Assembly (NCBI GenBank): GCA_028874365.1
Contig: JAPPJZ010000044.1
Location: 1 to 64,000, forward strand
Length of the DNA stretch: 64,000 nt
Direction: 5' to 3'
Origin: Chloroflexota bacterium
GTDB taxonomy: Bacteria; Chloroflexota; Dehalococcoidia; Bin125
A program made the position numbers and the translations under genes. Shown here piece by piece: positions 43,352-52,839 of the stretch. Positions within the stretch are counted from its first letter, which is position 1. Each line of letters starts with the position of its first letter. The notes under the pieces were generated by a model. The model was not told the DNA's origin and searched no databases. It worked only from the letters and a program-made list of their open reading frames with translations.

Positions 43352-45226
43352 GTGAATAGAGCCTCGGCGTCTGGGTTTGGCCTGGTGTGGTTGCTGGTTT
43401 CGGCGCTGGCGGTTGTTGGTGGGTTGCAGCTTCTGCGGAGCCTGGTGTCGGGGCTTTCGGTGCACCTGGGGCAGGTTCGGGATGTCCCGCCGGCGGAACT
43501 GGCGATCCTGATCTTCGCGATTTTCGCGTCGGCGTTTGCTGCTCCGCTGGCGCGGCGGGTGCTGGGGACTCGTTGGGCGTACGCGGGTCTTACCGGGGCG
43601 CTGGCGCTCTTGCGGCTGGCGGAGCAGTTTACGTCGGACGTCGATGCTCGACTGGCGATTGCGATCGCCGGGGTAGTGGTCTGGCTGTGGTTCATGCCGC
43701 TGTTGTTCGCGCGCGGTTTCGAGGATGAGTCGCGGGTGGGGCCTACGGGCGTGTTCGCGCTGCTGGTGGGGCTCACCGTGGATACGGCGATTAAGGGTGC
43801 GTTTGGCACGCTCGACCTGGGCTCGGCGCCTGGACTTGCGCCTCAGCTCACGACGGTTGCTCTGACGGTTGCTTTGCTCGCATTGGTGGTCTGGTTGGCT
43901 CGCTCTTCGGACGACGTGCCCGATCGCGGCTCGGAGCCGAGGTTGGCGTTCGTGATTGGGCCGGCGATCGCGTTGCATCTGTTGATCTTCCAGAATCTGG
44001 GCCACCATGCAGCGCTGATCGGCTGGTCGTTGCCGGCGGTGTTCGCCTGGACGACGCTGGCGAACCTGGCGGCGCTGTGGGTCGTGGTTGGATGTGGACG
44101 GTCCGGTATCGGACGGTTCCGCTGGATGCGCTTCGCTGCGGCGGCAGTGCTGATCGTGGCGGTTGCTCCGACACCTCCGGCCTGGCTGGCGGCGCTGGGC
44201 GCGCTGCTTGGGCCGACCGCGATCTCCGTCCTGTGGATGGCTTCTCTTGGCGGACCTGACGGTCGTCGTGCGGGTGGGTTGATTCTGCCGCTTGGCCTGA
44301 TGGCGATTCCGATTGTGCTGTTCGGTTGGTATGCGCACTACGAGATCGAGATAGCGATTCCTCAGTGGGTGATACCGGTTGCGGCGGCGGTCGTCATCGC
44401 TGTGCCCGCGCTGGCGCCGGCGCGTGAGATTCCGACATCTCGTTGGTCCGGCGCAAGATCCGTCGCCGTTGCATCACTCGTGCTGCTCTTGCTTCCGTTG
44501 CATCAGTTTCTGAACTGGAACGAGCCAGATGACCCACCCAACAGCGATGGGTTGCGGGTCGCGACGTACAACATTCACCAAGGATTCGACCTGTACGGCC
44601 GGCACGATCTGGAGGGAATCGCGCTCGCGATCGAGGAGGCGCAGGTTGAGGTTGTTGCGCTGCAAGAAGTGCCGCGCGGCTGGGTGGTGAACGGGTCTGT
44701 CGATGCGCTCGGCTGGTTGGCTCAACGTCTGCGGATGCATTGGGCGTGGGGACCCGCGGCGGACCCAAACTGGGGCAACGCGATTCTGAGCCGGCATCCG
44801 ATTCTCGATGTTGTCAATCGACCGATGCCCAACAACGAGGATCTGCTGTTCGACCGCGCGTACATGGTGGCCACGATTGATCTGGGTGATCGACGGGTGC
44901 AGGTTGTGGCGACTCACCTGCACCACATTGAGCGTGAGTCGCGCCATCGGCTGCCCCAGGTGCGGGCGTTGCTTGATAGCGTCGACTGGAGTCAGCCGAC
45001 GATCCTGCTTGGCGATCTCAACGCCCAGCCGCATCATGAGGAGCTTCGGCTGCTGCGGTCGGCCGGGCTGTCGACGGTTCAGCCGCCGGTGGCCACCTAC
45101 CCGGCGGACCGACCTAGGCGTCAGATCGACTACGTGTTGACGACCGATCATTTCGCGTTCGTCGATGTGTATGCGCCTGAGACGACGGCGAGCGATCACC
45201 TGCCGCTCGTTGCGACGCTTGAGTAG
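43352..45226 (+). CDS. Multi-helix membrane protein with EEP-type phosphodiesterase domain
   Basis: A 624-residue protein. The first ~395 residues contain about ten to twelve hydrophobic helices with short loops. The C-terminal domain (about 405-624) is an endonuclease/exonuclease/phosphatase fold: VATYNIHQGFDLYGRHD, VVALQEVPRG, TILLGDLNAQPHHEE, RQIDYVLTT and the final SDHLPLVATL carry the catalytic Asn, Glu, Asp/Asn and His residues. Related proteins cleave phosphodiesters of lipids or nucleic acids; with a membrane anchor, a GPI-lipid or phospholipid-like substrate is a fair guess. GTG 43352 is used; the ribosome-binding site is poor. Confidence 0.82.
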   Translation: MNRASASGFGLVWLLVSALAVVGGLQLLRSLVSGLSVHLGQVRDVPPAELAILIFAIFASAFAAPLARRVLGTRWAYAGLTGALALLRLAEQFTSDVDARLAIAIAGVVVWLWFMPLLFARGFEDESRVGPTGVFALLVGLTVDTAIKGAFGTLDLGSAPGLAPQLTTVALTVALLALVVWLARSSDDVPDRGSEPRLAFVIGPAIALHLLIFQNLGHHAALIGWSLPAVFAWTTLANLAALWVVVGCGRSGIGRFRWMRFAAAAVLIVAVAPTPPAWLAALGALLGPTAISVLWMASLGGPDGRRAGGLILPLGLMAIPIVLFGWYAHYEIEIAIPQWVIPVAAAVVIAVPALAPAREIPTSRWSGARSVAVASLVLLLLPLHQFLNWNEPDDPPNSDGLRVATYNIHQGFDLYGRHDLEGIALAIEEAQVEVVALQEVPRGWVVNGSVDALGWLAQRLRMHWAWGPAADPNWGNAILSRHPILDVVNRPMPNNEDLLFDRAYMVATIDLGDRRVQVVATHLHHIERESRHRLPQVRALLDSVDWSQPTILLGDLNAQPHHEELRLLRSAGLSTVQPPVATYPADRPRRQIDYVLTTDHFAFVDVYAPETTASDHLPLVATLE

Positions 45227-45313
45227 CCCGTGTTCGATTGCAATTGCCCATACTGATCGGCAGAATCGACGTCGTTTCAGAGTCGGAGCGACGGACGGGA
45301 CGGGAGGGCAGTG

Positions 45314-46225
45314 ATGGTGTTCGGCAGCGGACGGCGAGCGACGATTGCGGCCTTGAACGCTGCGTCCGAGGTGGTCGAGACGGCGCGTGGACCGGTCGAG
45401 TTCGCTCGTCACGGCGAGGCGCCGTATGTGCTGATCATGCACGGCACGCCGCAGGGCCACAACGCGAGTTTCATCGGAGCACCGTTGGAGGCAGCGGGTT
45501 TCGGCACGATCACGCCGTCGCGGCCGGGATATCTGCGGACTCCGCTGGCCAGCGGCCGGACGTTTGCCGAACAGGCGGACGCGGCGGCGGCGCTGCTGGA
45601 TGAGCTGGGCATCGACGAGGTCGCCGTCTACGGGATCTCGGGCGGGGGACCGAGCAGCATTGAGTTTGCGGCGCGGCATCCTGAGCGAACCAGGGCACTG
45701 ATGCTCGAGGTCGCGATTTCGCAGCGATACACGCCGGAGGTCTCTGATCTAACCGTTGCGCTGACGATGAACTCGTTCGTGTTCTGGCTGCAGGGTCTGC
45801 TGTTGCGGTTCGCGCCACGATTCACGGTGCGTCAGTTCCTCAAGATTGAGAGCACGCTCGACTCGGCGGATCAGTCGCGCATCGCGGACGATGTGGTCGG
45901 CAGCCCCGCCAAGATGGAGCTTCTGCGGGAGTTGTCTGCGAATGCGCCCTTCGATCTGTTGCGCGCCGGATTTGAGAACGATATGGAGCAGTTCGCCGCG
46001 ATCGATCGACTGCCGCTCGACGAGGTGCGTTGTCCCACGCTGATTGTGCACGGCACGCACGACGGCGACGTGCCGTATCGGCACGCTGAAGACGCCGCTC
46101 GCGAGATTCCGGGGGCGGAGTTGTTCACGGTGGAGAAGGGCTGGCATCTGCTTGCGCTGAGCGACGGCGACGGCGCCTATCGGCGTGCTGAGATTGACTT
46201 CCTGAAAGAGCATTTCGTCGCGTAG
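45314..46225 (+). CDS. Alpha/beta hydrolase
   Basis: A 303-residue alpha/beta hydrolase. Core marks are VLIMHGTPQGHNASF (oxyanion side), TPSRPGYLRTPL, the nucleophile AVYGISGGGPSSIEF, the acid in LIVHGTHDGDVPYRHA and the His in VEKGWHLLALS. A lid of about 90 residues sits between nucleophile and acid. ATG 45314 follows GGGAGGGC. It probably acts on a small ester, epoxide or lactone. The MFS exporter follows after 69 bp on the same strand. Confidence 0.85.
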   Translation: MVFGSGRRATIAALNAASEVVETARGPVEFARHGEAPYVLIMHGTPQGHNASFIGAPLEAAGFGTITPSRPGYLRTPLASGRTFAEQADAAAALLDELGIDEVAVYGISGGGPSSIEFAARHPERTRALMLEVAISQRYTPEVSDLTVALTMNSFVFWLQGLLLRFAPRFTVRQFLKIESTLDSADQSRIADDVVGSPAKMELLRELSANAPFDLLRAGFENDMEQFAAIDRLPLDEVRCPTLIVHGTHDGDVPYRHAEDAAREIPGAELFTVEKGWHLLALSDGDGAYRRAEIDFLKEHFVA

Positions 46226-46294
46226 GCAACTCGCTGCGGTGATATCGTGGGCGATGGTCCTGGCCCTGCCGGGGCCGTTTCGTTGGATTCCCTG

Positions 46295-47998
46295 ATGAGC
46301 CACGCCGATCCTTACGCTCCAACTGCCGCGACGGTTGGATTTGCGCTGCCGCATCGCACCAAGATGCTGATCCTCGGCAGCGCGGTCGTGGCGATGTTCC
46401 TGTCGGCCGTGCAGCACTCGATCGTCGCGACAGCGACGCCGGTGCTCGCTGCCGACCTGGGCCGCTTCGACTTGATTGCGTTCATGGAGTCGGCCTTCAT
46501 GGCGACGTCGATGCCGGCAGTGGCGATCGCGGGTCGGCTGTCGGATGTGTACGGGCGCAAGCCGTTCCTGTTGGCGGGACTGGTGATCTTCGCCGTGGCG
46601 ACCGCGCTGGCCGGTTTTGCCACGTCGATGGAGATGCTGATCGGTTTCCGCGCGCTGCAGGGCATCGGTGGTGGGATCCTGATGGGTAACTCGTTCTCCA
46701 TCTCCGGGGACCTGTTTCCGCCGGTGGAGCGGGCGAAGTACATGGGCATCTTCGCCGCGGTCTTCGGAGTCGGAGGTCTGGTCGGTCCGCTGCTGGGCGG
46801 GCTGATCGTCGATGCGTTGAACTGGCGCTGGGTGTTCTGGTCGATCCTGCCGCTCGCGGCGCTGGCGTTCGCGTCGATCGCGTTCATCATGCCGTGGCTG
46901 CGGCCGCCGCCGCGCAGGGTGGCGATCGACTGGTTGGGCATCGGCGCGATGCTCTTGATGCTGATGCCGGCGATGCTGGCGCTGGCGCTGGTCTCGACGG
47001 GGACGGCGTGGCTCGACACCAAGACGCTGGTGCTGTTCGGGGTCTCGATCGTCGGAGTGCTGGCCTTCATCGCCGCGGAGCGTGCCGCCAAGGAACCGAT
47101 CCTGCCGGGAGAGTTGTTCCGCGATCACACGTTCCGGGTGGCGGCGATCGTGATGATGGCGACTGGTGGTGGCCTGTTTGGGGTGTCGTTCTTCCTGGCG
47201 TACTTCATGCAGGGTGTGCTGGGTTACACGCCAACGGCCTCGGGCCTGCTGCTCAGCACCGAGATCGTGTCGATGGTGGTCATGGCCTCGCTCGCCGGCC
47301 AGGTCATGTCGCGTACCGGTCGGTACAAGATGCTCGCGATCATCGCGAGCGTGGTGATTGCCGTCGGGGCCTGGCTGATGACGCAGCTCAGCGCCGACTC
47401 GGGCGCCGTTGACGTGGTCTGGCGGCTGGTGCTGTTTGGCAGCGGGCTGGGATTGCTCTTCCCCTCAATCATGACCGCGGCACAGAACGCGCTGCCGCAG
47501 AGGATGCTGGGCACGATCTCGGGGGCGACCCAGTTCTTCCAGGAGATCGGCGGGATCATCGGCGTCACGCTGATCGGCGCGCTGGTCACCGGGCGTCTGA
47601 CGAGCGAGTTGGCGGCGCGACTACCGGCCGACCTGGCCGCACGCGCCGACCCGACGCAGCTCTTGAATGAGGAAGCGAGGGCCGGTCTGCTGGCGGAGAT
47701 TGGCGAAGCTGGTCTGATCCAGATCCTGACCACGCTGCCCGAGGCGCTGGCGGTAGCGATCACCAACAACTTCTGGATCTCGGTTGGGGTCGGGGTGATC
47801 GCACTCTTCGCCGTCCTGACCTTGCGGGAGAAACGGCTGCGTACCGGGGAGCACGACTTGCCCGAAGTGCCGGAGGGTGCGCTGGGACCAGCACCGGCAG
47901 CAACGGCGAGCGCCAATGGGGCGAACGCGAACGGTGCACTTCGCGCCGGTTGGACGGACGACCCGACGCCGGTCGCTCGGATCCGGCCACAGCGCTGA
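46295..47998 (+). CDS. MFS multidrug exporter, DHA2 (14-helix) family
   Basis: A 567-residue proton-coupled exporter of the EmrB/QacA type. Fourteen hydrophobic segments are countable; motif A is AGRLSDVYGRKPFLL, the start of TM4 is FRALQGIGGGILMGNSFSIS, and motif C-like GVGGLVGPLLGGLIVD follows. The end is a hydrophilic, Ala/Asn-rich tail. ATG 46295 is chosen since family homology begins just after it; an earlier start at 46247 would add 16 residues without support. It probably exports drugs or metabolites. Confidence 0.9.
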   Translation: MSHADPYAPTAATVGFALPHRTKMLILGSAVVAMFLSAVQHSIVATATPVLAADLGRFDLIAFMESAFMATSMPAVAIAGRLSDVYGRKPFLLAGLVIFAVATALAGFATSMEMLIGFRALQGIGGGILMGNSFSISGDLFPPVERAKYMGIFAAVFGVGGLVGPLLGGLIVDALNWRWVFWSILPLAALAFASIAFIMPWLRPPPRRVAIDWLGIGAMLLMLMPAMLALALVSTGTAWLDTKTLVLFGVSIVGVLAFIAAERAAKEPILPGELFRDHTFRVAAIVMMATGGGLFGVSFFLAYFMQGVLGYTPTASGLLLSTEIVSMVVMASLAGQVMSRTGRYKMLAIIASVVIAVGAWLMTQLSADSGAVDVVWRLVLFGSGLGLLFPSIMTAAQNALPQRMLGTISGATQFFQEIGGIIGVTLIGALVTGRLTSELAARLPADLAARADPTQLLNEEARAGLLAEIGEAGLIQILTTLPEALAVAITNNFWISVGVGVIALFAVLTLREKRLRTGEHDLPEVPEGALGPAPAATASANGANANGALRAGWTDDPTPVARIRPQR

Positions 47999-48111
47999 CG
48001 ACCGGAGACGGGCATTCGGTACATTGTGGTTGCTGGGCGATTACTGGGCGGTTACTGGGCGGTCATCCGGCGGTCATGGGGTCGCCGACCTGGGAGTGAG
48101 GGCTTTGACCG

Positions 48112-48996
48112 ATGACGCAACGCAGCAACGCTTACCCCGAACTTGAACGCGACCTGCGTTTCTTTCCCCTGGGCGTCGACGAGCCGACCCACCTGACGTC
48201 CGCGCAGATTGAGCAGTACAACGACAAGGGCTACGTCTTTCCGGTTGACATCTTCTCGCAGTCGGAGATCGAGTCGATCCGCGGCTACTTCGATGAGCTG
48301 CTGCCTAAAGCGCTTGAGGCGGGCTGGAACAGCTATGAGCTGACCAACTGGCACAAGCACTGCCAGGGTGTGTGGGACATCGTCACCGACAGCCGGATCC
48401 TCGACATCATGGAGGACATGCTGGGCGAGACGGTGATCCTGCGACACAGCCACTTCTTCGCCAAGCTGCCCGGCGACGGAATGCGGGTGAGTTGGCACCA
48501 GGACGCGTCCTATTGGCCGATCACGCCCAGCAAGGTCGTCTCCGCCTGGCTGGCGATCGACGACTCGGATGTCGGCAATGGGGCGATGCAGGTGATTCCC
48601 GGCTCGCACCTCAAGGCGCAGGTCGAATTCCGCGACAGCGATGCCGACGAGCACAACGTGTTGAACCAAACCGTTGAAGATCCGGAGCAGCACGGCGATC
48701 CACCGGTGGCACTGGAGTTGAAGGCCGGGCAGATCTCATTACACAGCGACTGGGTCCTGCACGGCTCGGACCCGAACGAGTCGAACCGTCGGCGCTGCGG
48801 TCTGGCAATGCGTTACCTGTCGAAGGATGTGCGCGCCTACAACGGATGGAACGAGAATTCGATCGTCTGTCGGGGCAGCGAACCGACGGGCCACTGGGCC
48901 AATCATCCGCGTCCGGACGGCGAGTTGATTCCGATCAAGGAAGGCGTCGAGGATCCGACCTCGGTGAGCATGGAACAGCGAAACGGCGACGACTAG
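48112..48996 (+). CDS. Phytanoyl-CoA dioxygenase (PhyH) family protein
   Basis: A 294-residue Fe(II)/2-oxoglutarate dioxygenase. The iron facial triad is in VSWHQDASYWP (HxD) and in SDWVLHGSDPNESNRRR (distal His, followed by the Arg that binds 2-oxoglutarate); AMQVIPGSHLKAQ is the conserved strand between them. The family hydroxylates small molecules, often at a carbon next to a carboxyl, CoA or phosphonate group. ATG 48112. Its stop codon overlaps that of the convergent Gfo/Idh gene in CTAG. Confidence 0.88.
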   Translation: MTQRSNAYPELERDLRFFPLGVDEPTHLTSAQIEQYNDKGYVFPVDIFSQSEIESIRGYFDELLPKALEAGWNSYELTNWHKHCQGVWDIVTDSRILDIMEDMLGETVILRHSHFFAKLPGDGMRVSWHQDASYWPITPSKVVSAWLAIDDSDVGNGAMQVIPGSHLKAQVEFRDSDADEHNVLNQTVEDPEQHGDPPVALELKAGQISLHSDWVLHGSDPNESNRRRCGLAMRYLSKDVRAYNGWNENSIVCRGSEPTGHWANHPRPDGELIPIKEGVEDPTSVSMEQRNGDD

Positions 48997-50048
48997 GCGA
49001 GTCGAACGGCCCGTCCGGTTCTGTTGGACTCCCGCATCGCCTCGATCGCGATCTGCGATTGCAATCCGTCCACGAAGTTCGGCGACGGTGAGTGGCCACT
49101 GTCGATGCCCTGGGCGAACGCCTCGATCAGCCGAGCGGATGCGGTGATCGCTCCCCCTGCGCCGACCTCGGCCTGATCGGTCGGCGGCTCGACCCTGGTC
49201 AGGCGGTCTTCGCCCGCTCGGGCCAACGATACTTCTCCCTCCGAGAGCATGCTGCCGGGTGAGGTCGCCAGGATGGTCCCTTCAGAGCCGGCGATGACGA
49301 TGCGCATTCCCAGGGGCGGGTCGGTGACCCAGGACATCGAGAGGGTCGCGACGCCGCCGTTGACGAAATCGAAGGTGGCGCTGATGTGGTCTTCGCTGGT
49401 GAACTGGGGATCCAATTCCTCCTCAGGAAATGAGGCCATCCGCGCCGATACGGCGGCCAGGTCTCCGAACCACTGTCTGAGCCGATCGATGGCGTGCGAG
49501 CCGAGTTCGTTGAGCAGTCCTCCGCCGTGCGCGGGATCGAGCCGCCAGGGTCGCTCGAACTCCAGCATCGGGTTGGTCGTCTGCAGGTCGAGGCTGACGT
49601 GTCGGACGTCGCCGATTTCGCCATCGGCGATCAGGCGCTCGACCTGTTGGCGCAGCGGTGCGAAACGGAACTCGTAGTTGACCATTGCCGTGAGTGCGGA
49701 CGCGTCGGCTGCCTGGAGCATCGCTTCCGCGTCGGGGATGTTGGTGGCGAACGGTTTGTCGCAGAGCACGTGCTTGCCGGCGGCGAAGGCGGCACGGCAG
49801 AGGTCGAGGTGCATGTGCGGTGGTGTGTGGATCGCGACGGCGTCGATTTCGGGTCGGTCGATCAGCGCCTGGGCATCGCCGGTCGAGTAGGGAATCTCGA
49901 GTCGCTCGGCAAAGTGGGTCGCGCGATCGGGGCGGCGGCTCCAGAGCCCGGCCACCTCCCAGCCGGCTTCGCGGAAGGCGGGCACAGAGACGCGCGTGCC
50001 CCAGCCTGTCCCGAACATGCCGACTCGCTTGATTCGCTCGGTTGTCAT
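48993..50048 (-). CDS. Gfo/Idh/MocA family NAD(P)-dependent oxidoreductase
   Basis: A 351-residue dehydrogenase. The N-terminal Rossmann motif is VGMFGTGWGTRVSVPAF, followed by AIHTPPHMHLDLCRAAFAAG and the conserved KHVLCDKPFATN (family EKP, here DKP). The C-terminal domain has LLNELGSHAIDRLRQWFG with the usual catalytic His region. Members act on sugars, inositols or their derivatives. ATG 50048; TATACT about 30 nt upstream may be its -10 box. It is divergent from the first amidohydrolase and shares CTAG with the PhyH gene. Confidence 0.9.
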   Translation of the reverse strand: MTTERIKRVGMFGTGWGTRVSVPAFREAGWEVAGLWSRRPDRATHFAERLEIPYSTGDAQALIDRPEIDAVAIHTPPHMHLDLCRAAFAAGKHVLCDKPFATNIPDAEAMLQAADASALTAMVNYEFRFAPLRQQVERLIADGEIGDVRHVSLDLQTTNPMLEFERPWRLDPAHGGGLLNELGSHAIDRLRQWFGDLAAVSARMASFPEEELDPQFTSEDHISATFDFVNGGVATLSMSWVTDPPLGMRIVIAGSEGTILATSPGSMLSEGEVSLARAGEDRLTRVEPPTDQAEVGAGGAITASARLIEAFAQGIDSGHSPSPNFVDGLQSQIAIEAMRESNRTGRAVRLA

Positions 50049-50119
50049 TGGATTCCAGGGCCGCCAATCGGCGCGAGTATAGGGCTGCCGCCGCCCTCGG
50101 ATCTCCGGCCTGCTGAGAG

Positions 50120-50134
50120 CGTTAGCCTCGGATG
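50120..50134 (+). promoter_or_regulatory. Shared upstream element of amidohydrolase copies (copy A)
   Basis: GTTAGCCTCGGATGG lies about 30-45 nt before the start. Copy C has GTTAGCCTCTGACGG at 57424-57438, at almost the same distance. The TAGCCT inside may be the -10 box; the conserved right part could be a binding site or the transcribed start. Confidence 0.45.
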
Positions 50135-50163
50135 GCGCGAAGAGCGTCTAGGAGGAGCCGAAC

Positions 50164-51780
50164 ATGGAATTGCTATTCACCGGTGGACGAGTGTTGACGA
50201 TCGATGCCATGGATCGGATCGCCTCCGGTGTCGCGGTGCGCGACGGGAGGATCGTGGCGGTCGGCGACAGCGCCGACGTTCACAATGCAGTCGGCCCCGA
50301 TGCCACTCACGTCGATCTGCGCGGTCGCGCACTTGTACCGGGGTTCTGCGACCCGCACAATCACTTCTCGATGACTACGTTTGAGCCGCGCTCGGTCGAC
50401 TGCCGCAGGCCGCCACTGGCGAGCAAGTCGGCGGTGCTCGACGCAATCGCGGCGGCCGCGTCCGGCAGCCCCGCCGGACAGTGGATCTGGGGGCTGGGCT
50501 TCTCGCAGAGCGAACCGGGCATCGTGACCGACGACATGCTGTTTCGCGATGAGCTGGACGAGGTCGCTCCGAACAACCCGGTGTGTGTGATGGATTCGTC
50601 GTATCACGCCTGCTACGCCAACTCGGCTGCGCTGGCGATGGTGGGGATCGACCGCGACACGCCCGATCCGCGGGGTGGGAACATCCTGCACGACGACAGC
50701 GGGGAGCCGAACGGCGTGCTCTGGGAGCGGGCGATGGACCCGGTTCATCACGCGACGATGCGTTCGTACATCGACACGTTCGGTCCCGACGTGGTGGCCG
50801 GACTGGTGGAACAGAACGCCCTGCGCCATCTTTCGCACGGGATCACGAGCGTCGGCGACGCCCTGGTGATGCCCGAGAGCGCGGAGATCTACCGGCTGAC
50901 CGACGAGCGCGGACGGTTGCCGATCGCGATTCACCAGATGCGCGGCGGCCCCGGATTCTTCGCGGCGCCCGAGGACGCTGCTGCCGGCGCCTACATGGAC
51001 GATGACGTCTCCGACCGCCTGCGCGGCGGGATTGTCAAGATCTTCATGGATCCGGTCTGGCCCTCTCCAGCAATGGAGCTCTGCCATCCCGACGGCACGA
51101 CCGAGCCGGTCGGCGAGCCGTACTACGGGCAGGAGGAAGTCGACCACCTGGTGCTCGATGCGGCGTCGCACGGACTGCAGGTGGCGATTCACTGCATCGG
51201 CAACCGGGCGGTGGAACAGGGGTTGAACGAATTCGAGCGCGCGCTGCGCGAGACCCCCGGCGACGATCGCCGCTTCCGGATTGAACACTTCATGTTCGCC
51301 ACGAGTGAGCAGATCGAGCGTGCGCAGTCGCTCGGGGTGATGATCTCGCACCAGCCGCCGTTCCTGCATTTGCTTGGCGACTATTTTGAGCAGGCCACCG
51401 CTCAGCCGGGGATTGACGCGGTTCCGATGCCGTATCGCTCGATGTTGGATGCTGGCGTCCACGTGGCATCAGGGTCCGATTTCCCCTGTGCGCCGGTGCC
51501 TCCTCTACTTGGCCTGTATGGACTGACCACGCGAACGTCGCGCGATGGCACGGTGATTGCCGCCGACGAGGCGATCCATCCGCTGGAGGCGCTGCGCACG
51601 TACACGCTCAACTCGGCCGCGGCGATGTTCCGCGACCACGAGGTGGGCTCAGTCGAGGTCGGGAAGCGCGCCGATCTTGCGGTGCTGAGCCACGATCCGA
51701 CGCTCGTTGACTCGACCTACATCCGCGAGATCGTAGTGCAGCAGACGTACGTGGACGGGGAGTTGCTGTACTCGGTCTAG
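50164..51780 (+). CDS. YtcJ-type amidohydrolase, copy A
   Basis: A 538-residue metal-dependent amidohydrolase (amidohydrolase 3/YtcJ group). Metal ligands are H65 and H67 in GFCDPHNHFSM, a His in QVAIHCIGNRAVE, another in RIEHFMFAT, and the Asp in ASGSDFPCAPVPP; a Lys in GGIVKIFMDPVW may be carbamylated. The group hydrolyses amide or formamide bonds of cyclic or N-substituted compounds. ATG 50164 follows AGGAGGAGCC. A GTTAGCCTCGGATGG element at about 50120-50134 also precedes copy C. It is closely similar over its whole length to 57469-59076. Its stop overlaps the sterol-methyltransferase stop in CTAG. Confidence 0.9.
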   Translation: MELLFTGGRVLTIDAMDRIASGVAVRDGRIVAVGDSADVHNAVGPDATHVDLRGRALVPGFCDPHNHFSMTTFEPRSVDCRRPPLASKSAVLDAIAAAASGSPAGQWIWGLGFSQSEPGIVTDDMLFRDELDEVAPNNPVCVMDSSYHACYANSAALAMVGIDRDTPDPRGGNILHDDSGEPNGVLWERAMDPVHHATMRSYIDTFGPDVVAGLVEQNALRHLSHGITSVGDALVMPESAEIYRLTDERGRLPIAIHQMRGGPGFFAAPEDAAAGAYMDDDVSDRLRGGIVKIFMDPVWPSPAMELCHPDGTTEPVGEPYYGQEEVDHLVLDAASHGLQVAIHCIGNRAVEQGLNEFERALRETPGDDRRFRIEHFMFATSEQIERAQSLGVMISHQPPFLHLLGDYFEQATAQPGIDAVPMPYRSMLDAGVHVASGSDFPCAPVPPLLGLYGLTTRTSRDGTVIAADEAIHPLEALRTYTLNSAAAMFRDHEVGSVEVGKRADLAVLSHDPTLVDSTYIREIVVQQTYVDGELLYSV

Positions 51781-52793
51781 GGGGTTGGTTTGCGGGCGTG
51801 GACGAGGAAGCTGGGGGTGAAGATTTCCAGTTCGCCGGCTTCGACCAGGGCATCGGCGGCGATGTTGAGGAACGTGGCGGTCTCGCCGGTGCCCGCCGGG
51901 ACGATGCGCAGCAGCTCGAGGAACTTCGTCACTGTCTCCGTGAAGCGCCGTCCAGTCGGAGTTCGGGCCCATGAAGACAGCGAGAAATCGCGTCCCTGGA
52001 GCGCCATGTACCACGGGGTTAGCGGGTTGCCGTTCTCGGCCTGCTGATCGATCGCCTGGATGATCTCGAAGCCGGCCTGTTGAACGGTCTCTACCTGTTG
52101 CCCCGTGGTGAGCAGGTCCGGCGTCGCGTTATTGGTCTCGATGCGTCTGCGAAGGTCCTGATGACGGGCGTCGTTGGCGTCGAACTTGTCGGTGAAGCAC
52201 CAATCGACGATGGCGATCTCGCCGCCGGGCTTGACCAGGCGGTACAGCTCCTGGAAGAGGAGCAGGTTGTTGGGGGCGTGACAGACCGCCTCGAAGGAAT
52301 AGATGGCGTCGAATGTCTCATCTTCCAGCGGTACGTCCATGAAGTTGGCATAGAGGAACTGGCAGGTGTCGTTGAGGCCCGCCTTGGCTACGAATCGCTC
52401 GCCTCGGGCGATCTGCAAGGGGCTGAAGTTGATCCCAGTGATGCTGGCGCCGGTGGCTTGCGCAATGGTGATCATTGGCCCGGCGACGCCGCAACCGATG
52501 TCTGCGACTTTCATGCCCGGTTTGAGACGCAGGATCTCGCCGATCTCGCGGTCGTGCCGTCGTTGAGACTCGGCGAGGTTCTCCCCGGGACGACGCGGCG
52601 AGAAGTGGAAGGTGGTGCCCCAGCCGAACTCGTAGAACCGCGTGACGGCGTCGTAGAAGCGGCTGACGAGTTTCGGCTGCTGCTCGATCCGGGCGGCGTC
52701 CTCCTGCGATTCGCTCAGTTGCTGAATCTGGTGGTAGTCGCGCAGTGCCTGGCGAGGATTGCCGCTGCGTTGTTCGTCTACGTCAGTTGGCAC
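51777..52793 (-). CDS. Sterol C-24 methyltransferase homologue (SMT/Erg6-like)
   Basis: A 338-residue SAM methyltransferase with all the regions known from Erg6/SMT: region I VTRFYEFGWGTTFHFSPR (family YEYGWG), the SAM motif ADIGCGVAGPMITIA (family LDVGCGVGGP), region III IYSFEAVCHAPNN (family IEATCHAP), a TDKFDANDARH stretch, and the C-terminal sterol-methyltransferase part NPLTPWYMALQGRD through LEIFTPSFLVHARKP. It should transfer a methyl group to a sterol or other isoprenoid side chain. No squalene epoxidase or cyclase is in the window. It is 46 bp after DUF1330 copy A on the same strand, in an apparent operon NCS2-DUF1330-SMT. Confidence 0.82.
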   Translation of the reverse strand: MPTDVDEQRSGNPRQALRDYHQIQQLSESQEDAARIEQQPKLVSRFYDAVTRFYEFGWGTTFHFSPRRPGENLAESQRRHDREIGEILRLKPGMKVADIGCGVAGPMITIAQATGASITGINFSPLQIARGERFVAKAGLNDTCQFLYANFMDVPLEDETFDAIYSFEAVCHAPNNLLLFQELYRLVKPGGEIAIVDWCFTDKFDANDARHQDLRRRIETNNATPDLLTTGQQVETVQQAGFEIIQAIDQQAENGNPLTPWYMALQGRDFSLSSWARTPTGRRFTETVTKFLELLRIVPAGTGETATFLNIAADALVEAGELEIFTPSFLVHARKPTP

Positions 52794-52839
52794 GGCGTCA
52801 CCTGGCCTCTCAGAAGGCGCCCGGAATCTGCGGTCTGTA

